Of a stretch of 64,000 nt of DNA, positions 54,092 through 62,852 are shown piece by piece; the stretch's first letter is position 1; every line of letters starts with the position of its first letter. The position numbers were made by a program, and so were the translations under genes. The notes under the pieces were generated by a model, which was not told the origin of the DNA, made no database searches, and saw only the letters and a list, made by a program, of their open reading frames with translations. The stretch lies in assembly GCF_024497955.1 (NCBI RefSeq), contig NZ_JANHKP010000010.1, positions 226,904 to 290,903 of the forward strand. Direction: 5' to 3'. The stretch comes from Streptomyces sp. C10-9-1 (GTDB lineage: Bacteria > Actinomycetota > Actinomycetes > Streptomycetales > Streptomycetaceae).

Positions 54092-54577
54092 ATGTCCCTG
54101 TTCGACATCCCGCTGCGCACCCTGGCGGGTGAGCCCACCACACTCGCCGAGCACTCCGGGCGGGCGGTGCTCGTGGTGAACGTCGCCTCCCGCTGCGGGC
54201 TGACGCCCCAGTACGAGGGGCTGGAGCGGCTCCAGAAGACGTACGCCGGGCGCGGGTTCACGGTGCTCGGGGTGCCGTGCAACCAGTTCGCCGGGCAGGA
54301 GCCGGGCAGTGCGCGGGAGATCGCCGAGTTCTGCTCGGCGACGTACGGGGTGAGCTTCCCGCTGCTGGAGAAGGCGGAGGTGAACGGCGCCGGCCGGCAT
54401 CCGCTGTTCGCGGAGCTGACCGCCGTGCAGGACGCGGAGGGCGAGGCGGGCGACGTGCAGTGGAACTTCGAGAAGTTCCTCGTCGCGCCGTCGGGCCGGG
54501 TGACGCGCTTCCGCCCGCGCACCGAACCGGAGGCGCCCGAGGTCGTTGCGGCGATCGAGGCGCTGCTGGCGGCCTGA
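54092..54577 (+). CDS. Glutathione peroxidase-like thiol peroxidase
   Basis: A 161-residue peroxidase with the family motifs NVASRCGLTPQY (peroxidatic Cys35), LGVPCNQFAGQEPG and WNFEKFLV. The active residue is Cys, not Sec, and the protein is probably thioredoxin- or mycothiol-dependent because actinomycetes lack glutathione. Start ATG 54092 with GAGGAG at 54081-54086. Confidence 0.93.
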   Translation: MSLFDIPLRTLAGEPTTLAEHSGRAVLVVNVASRCGLTPQYEGLERLQKTYAGRGFTVLGVPCNQFAGQEPGSAREIAEFCSATYGVSFPLLEKAEVNGAGRHPLFAELTAVQDAEGEAGDVQWNFEKFLVAPSGRVTRFRPRTEPEAPEVVAAIEALLAA

Positions 54578-54581
54578 GCCT

Positions 54582-54639
54582 CCGGAGGCGGCGGGCCCGC
54601 GGCTCCCCCTGGGGGGAGCCGCGGGCCCGCCGCCTCCGG
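54582..54639. terminator. Very long bidirectional terminator
   Basis: A 58-base near-perfect palindrome (29-base arms with one mismatch at the centre) between the convergent peroxidase and acyl-CoA dehydrogenase genes. Confidence 0.85.
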
Positions 54640-54650
54640 TGTCCGGGAGG

Positions 54651-55877
54651 TCAGCGGATGGGCATGCCCGACAGGGTGCGGGCGATGACCAGGCGCTGGA
54701 TCTCGCTGGTCCCCTCGAAGATCGTGTAGATGGCCGCGTCCCGGTGCATCCGCTCCACCGGGTACTCCCGGGTGTAGCCGTTGCCGCCGAGGATCTGGAT
54801 GGCCTGCGCGGTGACCTTCTTGGCCGTCTCGCTGGCGAAGAGCTTGGACATGGAGCCCTCGGCCGCCGTGAACGGCTTGCCTGCGGTGGCCATCCAGGAG
54901 GCGCGCCACACCAGGAGGCGGGCCGCGTCGATCTGCGTGCGCATGTCCGCGAGCTGGAAGGCGACGCCCTGGTTGTCGATGACCGGGCGGCCGAACTGCT
55001 CGCGGGTCATGGCGTACTCCAGGGCCTCCTCGTAGGCGGCGCGGGCGGTGCCCACGGCCATGGCACCGACGGCGGGGCGGGACGCCTCGAACGTGGCCAT
55101 GGCGGCGTTCCTGACCCGCTCTCCCCCGGCCCCGGCCCGCTCGCGGGCGCGGGCCAGGCGCTCGTCGAGCTTCTCCTTGCCGCCGAGCAGGCAGGTCCCG
55201 GGGACGCGGACGTCCTCCAGGACCACCTCGGCGGTGTGGGAGGCGCGGATGCCGTGCTTGCGGAACTTCTGCCCCTGGGAGAGCCCGGGGGTGCGCGGGG
55301 GCACGATGAAGGAGGCGTGGCCCTTGGAGCCGAGGTCGGGGTCGACGACGGCGACGACGACGTGGACGTTGGCGATTCCGCCGTTGGTGGCCCAGGTCTT
55401 GGTGCCGTTGAGCACCCATTCGTCCCTGGCCTCGTCGTAGACGGCGCGGGTGCGCATGGCGGAGACGTCGCTTCCGGCGTCGGGCTCGGAGGAGCAGAAG
55501 GCGGCGACCTTGACGTCGTCGGTGTCGCCGTACATCTGCGGGATCCAGGTGCCGATCTGCTCCTCGGTGCCGTTGGCGATGACGCCGACCGCGGCGAGGC
55601 CGGTGCCGACGATGGACAGGGCGATGCCCGCGTCGCCCCAGAAGAGCTCCTCCATCGTCATCGGGATGCCGAGGCCGGTGGGGTCGAAGAACTGCTGGGC
55701 GTAGAAGTCCAGGGAGTAGATGCCCAGCTTGGCGGCCTCCTGGATGACGGGCCAGGGCGTCTCCTCGCGCTCGTCCCACTCCGCGGCCGCCGGGCGCATG
55801 ACGTTCCTGGCGAAACCGTTCAGCCAGTCGCGGACCTGCTTCTGGTCCTCGTTGAGATCGAGCGTGAACTCGGCCAT
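54651..55877 (-). CDS. Acyl-CoA dehydrogenase
   Basis: A 408-residue flavoenzyme. FAD/substrate motifs are AAFCSSEPDAGSDVSAM and WVLNGTKTWATNGG; the C-terminal IFEGTSEIQRLVIART carries the catalytic Glu. The start is ATG 55877, preceded by GGAGGGG. It catalyses alpha-beta dehydrogenation of an acyl-CoA and passes electrons to ETF. A divergent TetR gene lies 163 bases away, with an operator array between. Confidence 0.92.
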   Translation of the reverse strand: MAEFTLDLNEDQKQVRDWLNGFARNVMRPAAAEWDEREETPWPVIQEAAKLGIYSLDFYAQQFFDPTGLGIPMTMEELFWGDAGIALSIVGTGLAAVGVIANGTEEQIGTWIPQMYGDTDDVKVAAFCSSEPDAGSDVSAMRTRAVYDEARDEWVLNGTKTWATNGGIANVHVVVAVVDPDLGSKGHASFIVPPRTPGLSQGQKFRKHGIRASHTAEVVLEDVRVPGTCLLGGKEKLDERLARARERAGAGGERVRNAAMATFEASRPAVGAMAVGTARAAYEEALEYAMTREQFGRPVIDNQGVAFQLADMRTQIDAARLLVWRASWMATAGKPFTAAEGSMSKLFASETAKKVTAQAIQILGGNGYTREYPVERMHRDAAIYTIFEGTSEIQRLVIARTLSGMPIR

Positions 55878-55911
55878 GACCCCTCCAGCACTACGGCGCC
55901 CCAACCAGCGC

Positions 55912-55941
55912 GTTACTTGCGGTAACGAGAGTCTGTTACCG
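55912..55941. promoter_or_regulatory. Nested inverted repeats, probable TetR operator
   Basis: The order GTTAC (55912-55916), GTAAC (55922-55926), GTTAC (55935-55939) gives two overlapping palindromes: GTTAC-5-GTAAC and CGGTAAC-8-GTTACCG (55920-55941, perfect 7-base arms). They sit 35-64 bases upstream of the acyl-CoA dehydrogenase start, in the divergent promoter with the TetR gene. Confidence 0.75.
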
Positions 55942-56040
55942 ATCAGTAGGGACTGTCAACCGAGCCGGTCGGATGATCGGTTCGAACACACGGGTGCTAC
56001 TTTGCGCGTCACGCATTCGCAAGGGCGGGGAGAGACATCC

Positions 56041-56691
56041 ATGGCGACGACGCATCACCAGCGGTCGGGCGAGGAGCGGCGGCGCGAACTGCTGGAGGCG
56101 GCGGAGCGGGTGGTGCTGCGGGACGGGCCGGGCGCCTCGATGAACGCCATAGCCGCCGAGGCCGGGATCACCAAGCCCATCCTCTACCGCCACTTCGGGG
56201 ACAAGGGCGGTCTCTACCGGGCGCTGGCCAAGCGCCACACCGACGCCTTGCTGCGCGCCCTGCAGATCGCCGTGGACACGCCCGGCGACCGCCGCCGCCA
56301 GGTCGCGGGCACGCTGGACACCTACCTCGCGGCCATCGAGGCCCGCCCCCAGGTCTACCGCTTCCTGATGCACCCGGCCGACGACGGGGCCGTCGGGGGT
56401 GCCGAGCAGGGCTTCGACGTGGGGCGCCACTCCGCGCCCCTGCTGCGGCGCCTCGGCGAGGAACTGGGCAAGGTCGTCGCCGACCGGGTGGACCTCGGCC
56501 CGCGGGGCGACCTGGCCGCCCGGGTGTGGGGCCACGGGATCGTCGGGATGATGCACGCGGCGGGCGACTGGTGGCTCGGCGAACGCCCCTGCGGGCGGGC
56601 CGAGTTGGTCGAGACCCTGACGGACCTGCTGTGCGGGCGCCTCTTCGAGGTGCCCGACCGCCCGGGCGGCCGCCCGGGAGCCGGCGGGTGA
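56041..56691 (+). CDS. TetR-family transcriptional regulator
   Basis: A 216-residue repressor. The N-terminal helix-turn-helix is SMNAIAAEAGITKPILYRHF (about residues 33-53), and the C-terminal helical ligand-binding domain includes RPQVYRFLMHPADDG. It is divergent from the acyl-CoA dehydrogenase; the ligand is probably an acyl-CoA or fatty acid. Start ATG 56041. Confidence 0.92.
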   Translation: MATTHHQRSGEERRRELLEAAERVVLRDGPGASMNAIAAEAGITKPILYRHFGDKGGLYRALAKRHTDALLRALQIAVDTPGDRRRQVAGTLDTYLAAIEARPQVYRFLMHPADDGAVGGAEQGFDVGRHSAPLLRRLGEELGKVVADRVDLGPRGDLAARVWGHGIVGMMHAAGDWWLGERPCGRAELVETLTDLLCGRLFEVPDRPGGRPGAGG

Positions 56692-56702
56692 CCCCGCGCG
56701 GT

Positions 56703-56741
56703 CGGGCGTTCCCGCCGGGCCGCACCGGGCGGGAACGCCCG
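56703..56741. terminator. Hairpin between convergent tetR and def
   Basis: Perfect 14-base arms (56703-56716 and 56728-56741) with an 11-base loop lie between the convergent ends of the TetR and peptide deformylase genes. Confidence 0.75.
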
Positions 56742-56753
56742 CCCCGGACCGGG

Positions 56754-57329
56754 TCAGGACGCCGGGCCGGCCAGCCGCGCGTGCCGCTCGGGTGTGCCCC
56801 ACGGCGCCCTGCGCACGCCCCGGGCCAGCCGTGCCCGGCGCCGGGAGGGGAGCCGGTCGGCGTACAGGAGGCCGTCGAGGTGGTCGCACTCGTGCTGGAG
56901 GCAGCGGGCGAAGAACCCGGTCCCCTCGATCCGCACCGGCGCACCGTCCGCGGTCACGCCCTCCACCACCGCCCGGTCGAACCGCTCGGTGGGCGCCTCC
57001 AGCCCGGGCAGCGACAGGCATCCCTCCGGCCCCCGGACCACGAATCCGTCGGCCTCGACCAGGCGCGGGTTCACCACATGGCCGAGATGGCGCAGGTCGT
57101 CGTCGTCGGGGCAGTCGTAGACGAAGACCCGCAGGGCCTCGCCCACCTGGTTGGCCGCGAGACCCACGCCCCGCGCCGCGTACATCGTCGCGAACATGTC
57201 CTCGACGAGGCGGGCGAGCGGCGCCCCGAAGTCGGTGACGGTCTCGCAGGGGGCGTGCAGCGCGGGCGCCCCGAGCAGGCTCATGGGCCTGACGAGTCCG
57301 GAACTGCCGGGGATCGGCCGGTTTCGCAT
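56754..57329 (-). CDS. def: Peptide deformylase
   Basis: A 191-residue metalloenzyme that removes the N-formyl group from new proteins. All three motifs are present: GVGLAANQVG, EGCLSLPG (metal Cys) and QHECDHLDG (two metal His and catalytic Glu). The start is ATG 57329. It has a slightly extended N-terminus. Divergent from murT. Streptomyces usually encode several deformylases, so this may be one of two or more. Confidence 0.93.
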   Translation of the reverse strand: MRNRPIPGSSGLVRPMSLLGAPALHAPCETVTDFGAPLARLVEDMFATMYAARGVGLAANQVGEALRVFVYDCPDDDDLRHLGHVVNPRLVEADGFVVRGPEGCLSLPGLEAPTERFDRAVVEGVTADGAPVRIEGTGFFARCLQHECDHLDGLLYADRLPSRRRARLARGVRRAPWGTPERHARLAGPAS

Positions 57330-57445
57330 GGCGACCAGCGTACGTTCCGGTGCGACCTCGCCGTTTCCCGGTGGTGCCGAGGTACTGGCCGCCGCGGAGA
57401 GGTCGATAGGCTGACTCCGGACCGACGCAAGGAGGATCAAGGACG

Positions 57446-58681
57446 ATGTCAGGCAACTCGGAGCTGACGCCGCGTGCCAAGCTGGCCGTGACGGCGGGCA
57501 AGGCCGCGGCGGCGGTGTCCCGCGCCGCCGGACGCGGAAGCGGGTCGGTGATCGGCGGCCGGGTCGCGCTCAAGCTCGACCCCGACCTGCTGGGGCGGCT
57601 CGCGCAGCACCTGGACGTGGTCCTCGTGTCGGCGACGAACGGCAAGACCACCACCACGCGGCTGATCGCCGAGGCACTGCGCGCCGCGGGCCCCGTGGTG
57701 TCGAACGCCCTCGGCGCGAACATGCCCGCGGGCATCACCTCGGCGCTGTCCGGCGGCAGCGACGCCCGGTTCGGCGTGATCGAGGTGGACGAGAAGTACC
57801 TCGCCGGTGTGGCGAAGGACGTCACCCCCAAGGCGATCGCGCTGCTCAACCTCTCCCGCGACCAGCTCGACCGCGCCGCCGAGACGCGGATGCTGGCCGA
57901 GAAGTGGCGCGAGGGGCTGACCGGCACCAAGGCCGTCGTGATCGCCAACGCCGACGACCCGCTGGTGGTGTGGGCGGCGTCGTCCTCCCCCAATGTCGTC
58001 TGGGTGGCCGCGGGGCAGGAGTGGAAGGACGACGCCTGGTCGTGCCCCTCCTGCGGCGGTGTGATGCAGCGCCCGGGCGACGACTGGTTCTGCGGCGAGT
58101 GCGGCTTCCGGCGCCCCGCCCCGACCTGGGTGCTCAGCGGGGACCACGTCCTCGACCCGCACGGCAGCGCGTGGCCGATCCGGCTGCAGCTGCCGGGCCG
58201 CGCCAACCGGGCGAACGCCGCCACCTCGGCCGCGGTCGCCGCCGCCTTCGGCGTGCCGCCGCAGGTCGCCCTGGAGCGCATGTACCAGGTGCAGGCCGTG
58301 GCCGGCCGCTACGACGTGGTGGACTTCCTCGGCCGCGACGTGCGGCTGCTGCTCGCGAAGAACCCGGCCGGGTGGCTGGAGACCTTCTCCCTGATCGACC
58401 CGCCGCCGACGCCGGTGATCCTCTCGGTCAACGCGCGGGGGGCGGACGGTACCGACACCTCGTGGCTGTGGGACGTGGACTACACCCGGCTGGCCGGGCA
58501 CCCCATCTTCGTCATCGGCGACCGCAGGCTGGACCTCGCCGTGCGCCTGGAGGTCGCGGGCCTGGACTTCCGGGTGTGCGAGACCGTGGACGAGGCCGTC
58601 CAGTCCGCGCCCCCCGGGCGCATCGAGCTGATCGCCAACTACACCGCCTTCCAGGACGTGCGCCGCCGGGTCGGCAACTGA
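57446..58681 (+). CDS. murT: Lipid II isoglutaminyl synthase, MurT subunit
   Basis: A 411-residue Mur-ligase-like protein. The ATP-binding motif is SATNGKTTTTRL (Lys67). A Cys4 zinc ribbon (CPSCGG at 200-203; CGECG at 216-219) is inserted in the central domain, a hallmark of MurT. The C-terminal DUF1727 region completes the fold. With GatD it amidates the alpha-carboxylate of D-Glu in lipid II. Start ATG 57446 with AAGGAGG upstream. GatD follows after 31 bases. Confidence 0.95.
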   Translation: MSGNSELTPRAKLAVTAGKAAAAVSRAAGRGSGSVIGGRVALKLDPDLLGRLAQHLDVVLVSATNGKTTTTRLIAEALRAAGPVVSNALGANMPAGITSALSGGSDARFGVIEVDEKYLAGVAKDVTPKAIALLNLSRDQLDRAAETRMLAEKWREGLTGTKAVVIANADDPLVVWAASSSPNVVWVAAGQEWKDDAWSCPSCGGVMQRPGDDWFCGECGFRRPAPTWVLSGDHVLDPHGSAWPIRLQLPGRANRANAATSAAVAAAFGVPPQVALERMYQVQAVAGRYDVVDFLGRDVRLLLAKNPAGWLETFSLIDPPPTPVILSVNARGADGTDTSWLWDVDYTRLAGHPIFVIGDRRLDLAVRLEVAGLDFRVCETVDEAVQSAPPGRIELIANYTAFQDVRRRVGN

Positions 58682-58712
58682 GCAGCGGACCGGCGGAAAG
58701 GACTTGAGAGAC

Positions 58713-59441
58713 ATGAGTGACAGCAGCCTCCGTCTGGTGTGGGTCTACCCCGACCTGCTCAGCACCTACGGGGACCAGGGCAACGCCCTCGTCGTCGAGC
58801 GCCGCGCCCGCCAGCGCGGCCTGGACGTGATGCGGATCGACGTCCGCAGCGACCAGCCCGTCCCCACCTCCGGCGACATCTACCTGATCGGCGGGGGCGA
58901 GGACCGCCCGCAGCGCCTGGCGGCCGAGCGGCTGCGGCGCGACGGCGGCCTGAGCCGTGCGTCGTCCAACGGCGCGATCATCTTCTCGGTCTGCGCGGGC
59001 TACCAGATCCTCGGCCACGAGTTCATCAACGACCTCGGCGAGCGCGAGCCGGGGCTCGGGCTCCTCGACGTGGTCTCCACCCGCGGCGAGGGCGACCGGT
59101 GCGTGGGCGACGTCCTCGCGGACATCGACCCGCAGCTGGGCCTGCCCCAGCTGACCGGCTTCGAGAACCACCAGGGCATCACCCACCTCGGCCCGACGGC
59201 GCGCCCCTTCGCGCACACCGTCTTCGGCCGCGGCAACGGCACGGGGGACGGAACCGAGGGCGCGTACAACGGCACCGTCTTCGGCACCTACATGCACGGG
59301 CCGGTGATGGCGCGCAACCCGCAGATCGCGGACCTGCTCCTGAAGCTGGCCCTCGACGTGAACGCCCTGCCGCCGACCGACGACCGGTGGTACGAGGCGC
59401 TCCGGACGGAGCGGATCGCGGCCGCGACACAGCCCGCCTGA
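58713..59441 (+). CDS. gatD: Lipid II isoglutaminyl synthase, GatD glutaminase subunit
   Basis: A 242-residue class I glutamine amidotransferase of the CobB/CobQ type. The nucleophile is Cys94 in FSVCAGYQILG, the catalytic His is His195 in TYMHGPV. It supplies ammonia from glutamine to MurT. Start ATG 58713 with GGAAAGGA upstream. The pair is conserved next to each other in actinobacteria. Confidence 0.95.
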   Translation: MSDSSLRLVWVYPDLLSTYGDQGNALVVERRARQRGLDVMRIDVRSDQPVPTSGDIYLIGGGEDRPQRLAAERLRRDGGLSRASSNGAIIFSVCAGYQILGHEFINDLGEREPGLGLLDVVSTRGEGDRCVGDVLADIDPQLGLPQLTGFENHQGITHLGPTARPFAHTVFGRGNGTGDGTEGAYNGTVFGTYMHGPVMARNPQIADLLLKLALDVNALPPTDDRWYEALRTERIAAATQPA

Positions 59442-59466
59442 CGCCCCCCACGCTCACCCGAGCGCC

Positions 59467-59512
59467 CATGTCGGCGGCCCTTCGCTCAGCTGAGCGAAGG
59501 GCCGCCGACATG
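59467..59512. terminator. 46-base perfect palindrome terminator
   Basis: 23-base arms with no mismatch and no unpaired loop, 25 bases after the gatD stop codon. Confidence 0.85.
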
Positions 59513-59627
59513 GTCCCAGCAGGCGGACGCCCGTTTAGGAACGGGCCCCCGGCGCCGGTAGGGTGACAGGGATCCCACCGGACGACGTGGTCCGGGAGTC
59601 TGCCCACGTTGTAAAGGTTCTCGGGCT

Positions 59628-60653
59628 ATGCGCATTGGTGTGCTCACCTCCGGCGGCGACTGCCCCGGTCTGAACGCCGTCATCCGCTCCGTCGTGCACC
59701 GTGCCGTCGTCGACCACGGCGACGAGGTCATCGGGTTCCACGACGGCTGGAAGGGCCTGCTGGAGTGCGACTACCGCAAGCTCGACCTGGACGCCGTCTC
59801 CGGCATCCTGGCCCGCGGCGGCACCATCCTGGGCTCCTCGCGCGTACAGCCCGCACACCTGGTCGACGGCGTGGAGCGCGCCAGAGGGCACGTGGCCGAC
59901 CTGGGCCTGGACGCGATCATCCCGATCGGGGGCGAGGGCACCCTCAAGGCCGCCAACCTGCTGTCGGAGGCCGGGCTGCCGATCGTGGGCGTGCCAAAGA
60001 CGATCGACAACGACATCGCCTCCACGGACGTGACCTTCGGCTTCGACACGGCGGTCGGCGTGGCCACCGAGGCCCTGGACCGCCTGAAGACCACGGCCGA
60101 GTCCCACCAGCGCGTGCTGATCGTGGAGGTCATGGGCCGGCACACCGGCTGGATCGCCCTCCACTCGGGCATGGCGGCCGGTGCGCACGCGATCGTCGTC
60201 CCGGAGCGCCCCTTCGACATAGAGGAGCTCACCGCCCGGGTCGGCAAGCGCTTCTCCCAGGGCAAGAAGTTCGCCATCGTGGTGGTCGCCGAGGGCGCGA
60301 AGCCGCGCGAGGGCAGCATGGCCTGGGACGAGGGCGGCAAGGACATCTACGGCCACGAGCGCTTCGCCGGCGTGGCCCGCCAGCTCTCCATCGAGCTGGA
60401 GCAGCGGCTGGGCAAGGAGGCCCGTCCGGTGATCCTCGGCCACGTACAGCGGGGCGGCACACCGACCGCGTACGACCGCGTGCTCGCCACCCGCTTCGGC
60501 TGGCACGCCGTGGAGGCCGCCCACCGCGGGGAGTTCGGGATGCTGACCGCGCTGCGCGGGACCGACATCGCGATGGTGCCGCTGGCCGACGCCACCCGGA
60601 CGCTCAAGACGGTCCCGGCCGACCGCTACGCCGAGGCCGAGTGCGTGCTCTGA
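59628..60653 (+). CDS. pfkA: 6-phosphofructokinase
   Basis: A 341-residue glycolytic enzyme. Motifs: TSGGDCPGLNAVIR (N-terminal), PIGGEGTLKAA (GGEG/GGDG type, which fits ATP rather than pyrophosphate use), PKTIDNDI (catalytic Asp) and VEVMGRHTGWIAL. Start ATG 59628, about 115 bases after the terminator, so it has its own promoter. This length and GGEGT form are normal for Streptomyces ATP-dependent enzymes. Confidence 0.95.
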   Translation: MRIGVLTSGGDCPGLNAVIRSVVHRAVVDHGDEVIGFHDGWKGLLECDYRKLDLDAVSGILARGGTILGSSRVQPAHLVDGVERARGHVADLGLDAIIPIGGEGTLKAANLLSEAGLPIVGVPKTIDNDIASTDVTFGFDTAVGVATEALDRLKTTAESHQRVLIVEVMGRHTGWIALHSGMAAGAHAIVVPERPFDIEELTARVGKRFSQGKKFAIVVVAEGAKPREGSMAWDEGGKDIYGHERFAGVARQLSIELEQRLGKEARPVILGHVQRGGTPTAYDRVLATRFGWHAVEAAHRGEFGMLTALRGTDIAMVPLADATRTLKTVPADRYAEAECVL

Positions 60654-60679
60654 CCTCCCGCCCCGGCGCGTGACCTTCC

Positions 60680-60717
60680 GATGTGCCCCCGGCCGCCGCT
60701 GCGGCCGGGGGCACATC
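60680..60717. terminator. Hairpin terminator after pfkA
   Basis: Perfect 17-base arms with a 4-base loop, 26 bases after the pfkA stop codon. Confidence 0.85.
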
Positions 60718-60768
60718 TAGTCTGGTCCGGACAACAGGCACGAATCGGCAGGTCCGGGGAGTACACAG

Positions 60769-61728
60769 ATGGATCACAGCGGGCACGGCATGACCATGGA
60801 TCTGCCGCCGTTCACGCTGGGACGGGGGCTGGAGCTCTCCCCGGAGCCCTTCTTCCTCGTGGGCTGCCTGGTGGCGCTCGGACTCTACGGGTGGGGCGTG
60901 GTGCGGCTGCGCCGCCGCGGTGACGCCTGGCCGGTGAGCCGCACGGTCATGTTCACCGTGGGCGTGCTGAGCGTGGCGCTGGTGATGTGCACCAGGCTCA
61001 ACGACTACGGCATGGTCATGTTCAGCGTGCACATGGTGCAGCACATGGTGATCAGCATGCTGTCGCCGATCGTGCTGCTGCTCGGGGCTCCGATCACGCT
61101 GGCGCTGCGCGCGCTGCCGGTGGCCGGCCGCGGACGCTCGGGGCCCCGTGAGCTGCTGCTGAAGCTGCTGCACAGCCGCTACATCCGGGTGGTCACGCAC
61201 CCTGCGTTCACGATCCCCCTCTTCATCGCCAGCCTCTACGGCCTCTACTTCACCCCGCTGTTCGACTTCCTGATGGGCTCCACGCTGGGCCACCTCGCGA
61301 TGATGGTGCACTTCCTGGCCGTGGGCCTGGTCTTCTTCTGGCCGATCATGGGCGTGGACCCCGGTCCCCACCGGCCGGGGTACGTGATGCGGATGCTGGA
61401 GCTGTTCGCGGGCATGCCCTTCCACGCCTTCTTCGGCATCGCCCTGATGATGGCGTCCGAGCCGATGATCGGCACCTACAGCAGCCCGCCGGCCTCGCTG
61501 GGCATCGACGCGCTGGCCGACCAGAACGCGGCGGGCGGGATCGCCTGGGCGTTCAGCGAGATCCCGTCCGTGCTGGTGCTCATCGCACTCGTCTTCCAGT
61601 GGTACCGGTCGGAGCAGCGGGTGGCCAAGCGGCGGGACCGGGCGGCGGACCGGGACGGCGACAAGGAGCTGGAGGCGTACAACGCCTATCTCGCCTCGCT
61701 CCAGGCCCGGGGGAACCGGGCCGGGTAA
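60769..61728 (+). CDS. CtaG-like cytochrome c oxidase assembly membrane protein
   Basis: A 319-residue membrane protein with about seven hydrophobic segments. Family markers: FSVHMVQHMVISMLSPIVLLL, a central HLAMMVHFLAVGLVFFWPIMG, and MPFHAFFGIALMM. The N-terminus is His/Met-rich (MDHSGHGMTMD), which could bind copper. The caa3_CtaG family is tied to copper insertion into cytochrome oxidase. The terminal 40 residues are charged and cytoplasmic. Confidence 0.9.
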   Translation: MDHSGHGMTMDLPPFTLGRGLELSPEPFFLVGCLVALGLYGWGVVRLRRRGDAWPVSRTVMFTVGVLSVALVMCTRLNDYGMVMFSVHMVQHMVISMLSPIVLLLGAPITLALRALPVAGRGRSGPRELLLKLLHSRYIRVVTHPAFTIPLFIASLYGLYFTPLFDFLMGSTLGHLAMMVHFLAVGLVFFWPIMGVDPGPHRPGYVMRMLELFAGMPFHAFFGIALMMASEPMIGTYSSPPASLGIDALADQNAAGGIAWAFSEIPSVLVLIALVFQWYRSEQRVAKRRDRAADRDGDKELEAYNAYLASLQARGNRAG

Positions 61729-61839
61729 GTCCGGGCGAGGGCCGCGCCCGCCGGGGCGCGGGCCGCCGGGCGGTGGCGCCGCGGCGGGGGCAGGGGCGAC
61801 CATGGTCCCGACAGGCCCCGCCGTCGAAGGAGGGCGCAG

Positions 61840-62004
61840 ATGTCCCGGATATCCGGTGCCAAGGCCATGGGAGTGCTCACCGTCGGGTCCCTGGTGGCCG
61901 TGACGGCCTACACGGCGGCGCTCGGCAGCAACGGCTGGCTCTGGTTCGGCTGGATCGTGCTGGGCCTGGTGACCCTCGGCGTGGTCACCTCGCGCAGCAC
62001 CTGA
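61840..62004 (+). CDS. Small two-segment membrane protein
   Basis: A 54-residue protein with two hydrophobic segments (about residues 10-28 and 32-50). RBS AAGGAGGG at 61828-61834. Highly plausible as a gene but of unknown function. It lies 111 bases after the CtaG-like gene. Confidence 0.8.
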   Translation: MSRISGAKAMGVLTVGSLVAVTAYTAALGSNGWLWFGWIVLGLVTLGVVTSRST

Positions 62005-62097
62005 GCAGGTCGAGCCCCCGCAGGGGGCGGTGGACGCCGCCCGGGGCCGGGAAGGGGCTGCCGGGGTGCTCGTCCGTGCGGCGGGCCGCAACCGCGG

Positions 62098-62559
62098 TCA
62101 GAACCGGAAGACCGGGCCCGTGGTGGCCGTCAGCTCGCACGCGTTGGCGAAGGTCCTGTGCCAGGCGGTGGGGTGCCCGTGCCAGGCCCCGGTCGCGCTG
62201 ACGGTCACCGGGTCGTACTGCTTGGTGCAGGGCCGGGCGTCGCCCGGGAGGCGGTCCAGGTCCCCGTCCACCGCCTCCAGCTCGGCGCACGCCTCGGCCG
62301 CCTCCGGGTGGGGGCCGGTGGGCCGGGGGGCGCAGCGCAGCACGACGCCCCTGATCCAGGTGTTCTCGGCACCGGAGACGGTCAGGAACAGCCTCCGGGC
62401 CGGCGTCCGGTCCCCGGCGGCGTCCTCGGGAGCCGTGCCGGACGCGGTGGGCGTGTCCGAGGGGGGCACGGGGAGGGCCGCGGCGGGCGCCGCCGTCGCC
62501 GGGACGGCCGCCGCGAGGGCGAGCAGGGCAGCTGCGGCAAGGGCTCGGGTGCGGTGCAT
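62098..62559 (-). CDS. Subtilisin-inhibitor-like (SSI, I16) secreted protease inhibitor
   Basis: A 153-residue secreted protein. Signal peptide about 1-28, then a short Pro/Thr-rich segment. The mature fold has the SSI pattern: LRCAPRPTGPHPEAAEACAE, four Cys for two disulfides, PCTKQYDPVTVSATGAW around the reactive site, and RTFANACEL near the end. Against the classic SSI reactive site (CPM-VYDP) the P1 residue is Lys (CTK-QYDP), which predicts trypsin-like target specificity. Confidence 0.9.
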   Translation of the reverse strand: MHRTRALAAAALLALAAAVPATAAPAAALPVPPSDTPTASGTAPEDAAGDRTPARRLFLTVSGAENTWIRGVVLRCAPRPTGPHPEAAEACAELEAVDGDLDRLPGDARPCTKQYDPVTVSATGAWHGHPTAWHRTFANACELTATTGPVFRF

Positions 62560-62758
62560 GCGCTACTCCTGGCGGGGAGGCCGGCCGTCGGACGGCGCGG
62601 GCTGTGCGGGGGCGAGGCACAGCGGACCGCCGGGGCCGGGTGCCCCGCAAGGCGCCGCGCCGACGGGTACCGCCGAGGGGCGCCGGGGTTGGCCCGTACG
62701 GCTGCGCACCGGCACGGTCCCCGGCGGCGGGGGCGGCCCGCGCGCGGACGGACGGCGG

Positions 62759-62810
62759 AACGGGGCGTGCCCTTGCCCGGTCCGCGGACCGGGCAAGGGC
62801 ACGCCCCGTT
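62759..62810. terminator. 52-base palindrome terminator after the sortase gene
   Basis: 25-base perfect arms with a 2-base centre, 42 bases after the stop of the minus-strand sortase gene. The stretch 62560-62758 between it and the inhibitor start shows no gene and should contain the inhibitor promoter. Confidence 0.85.
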
Positions 62811-62852
62811 CGGGAGGGGCGCCGGTGGGGGCCGCACGGGCGCCGTGGCGGG

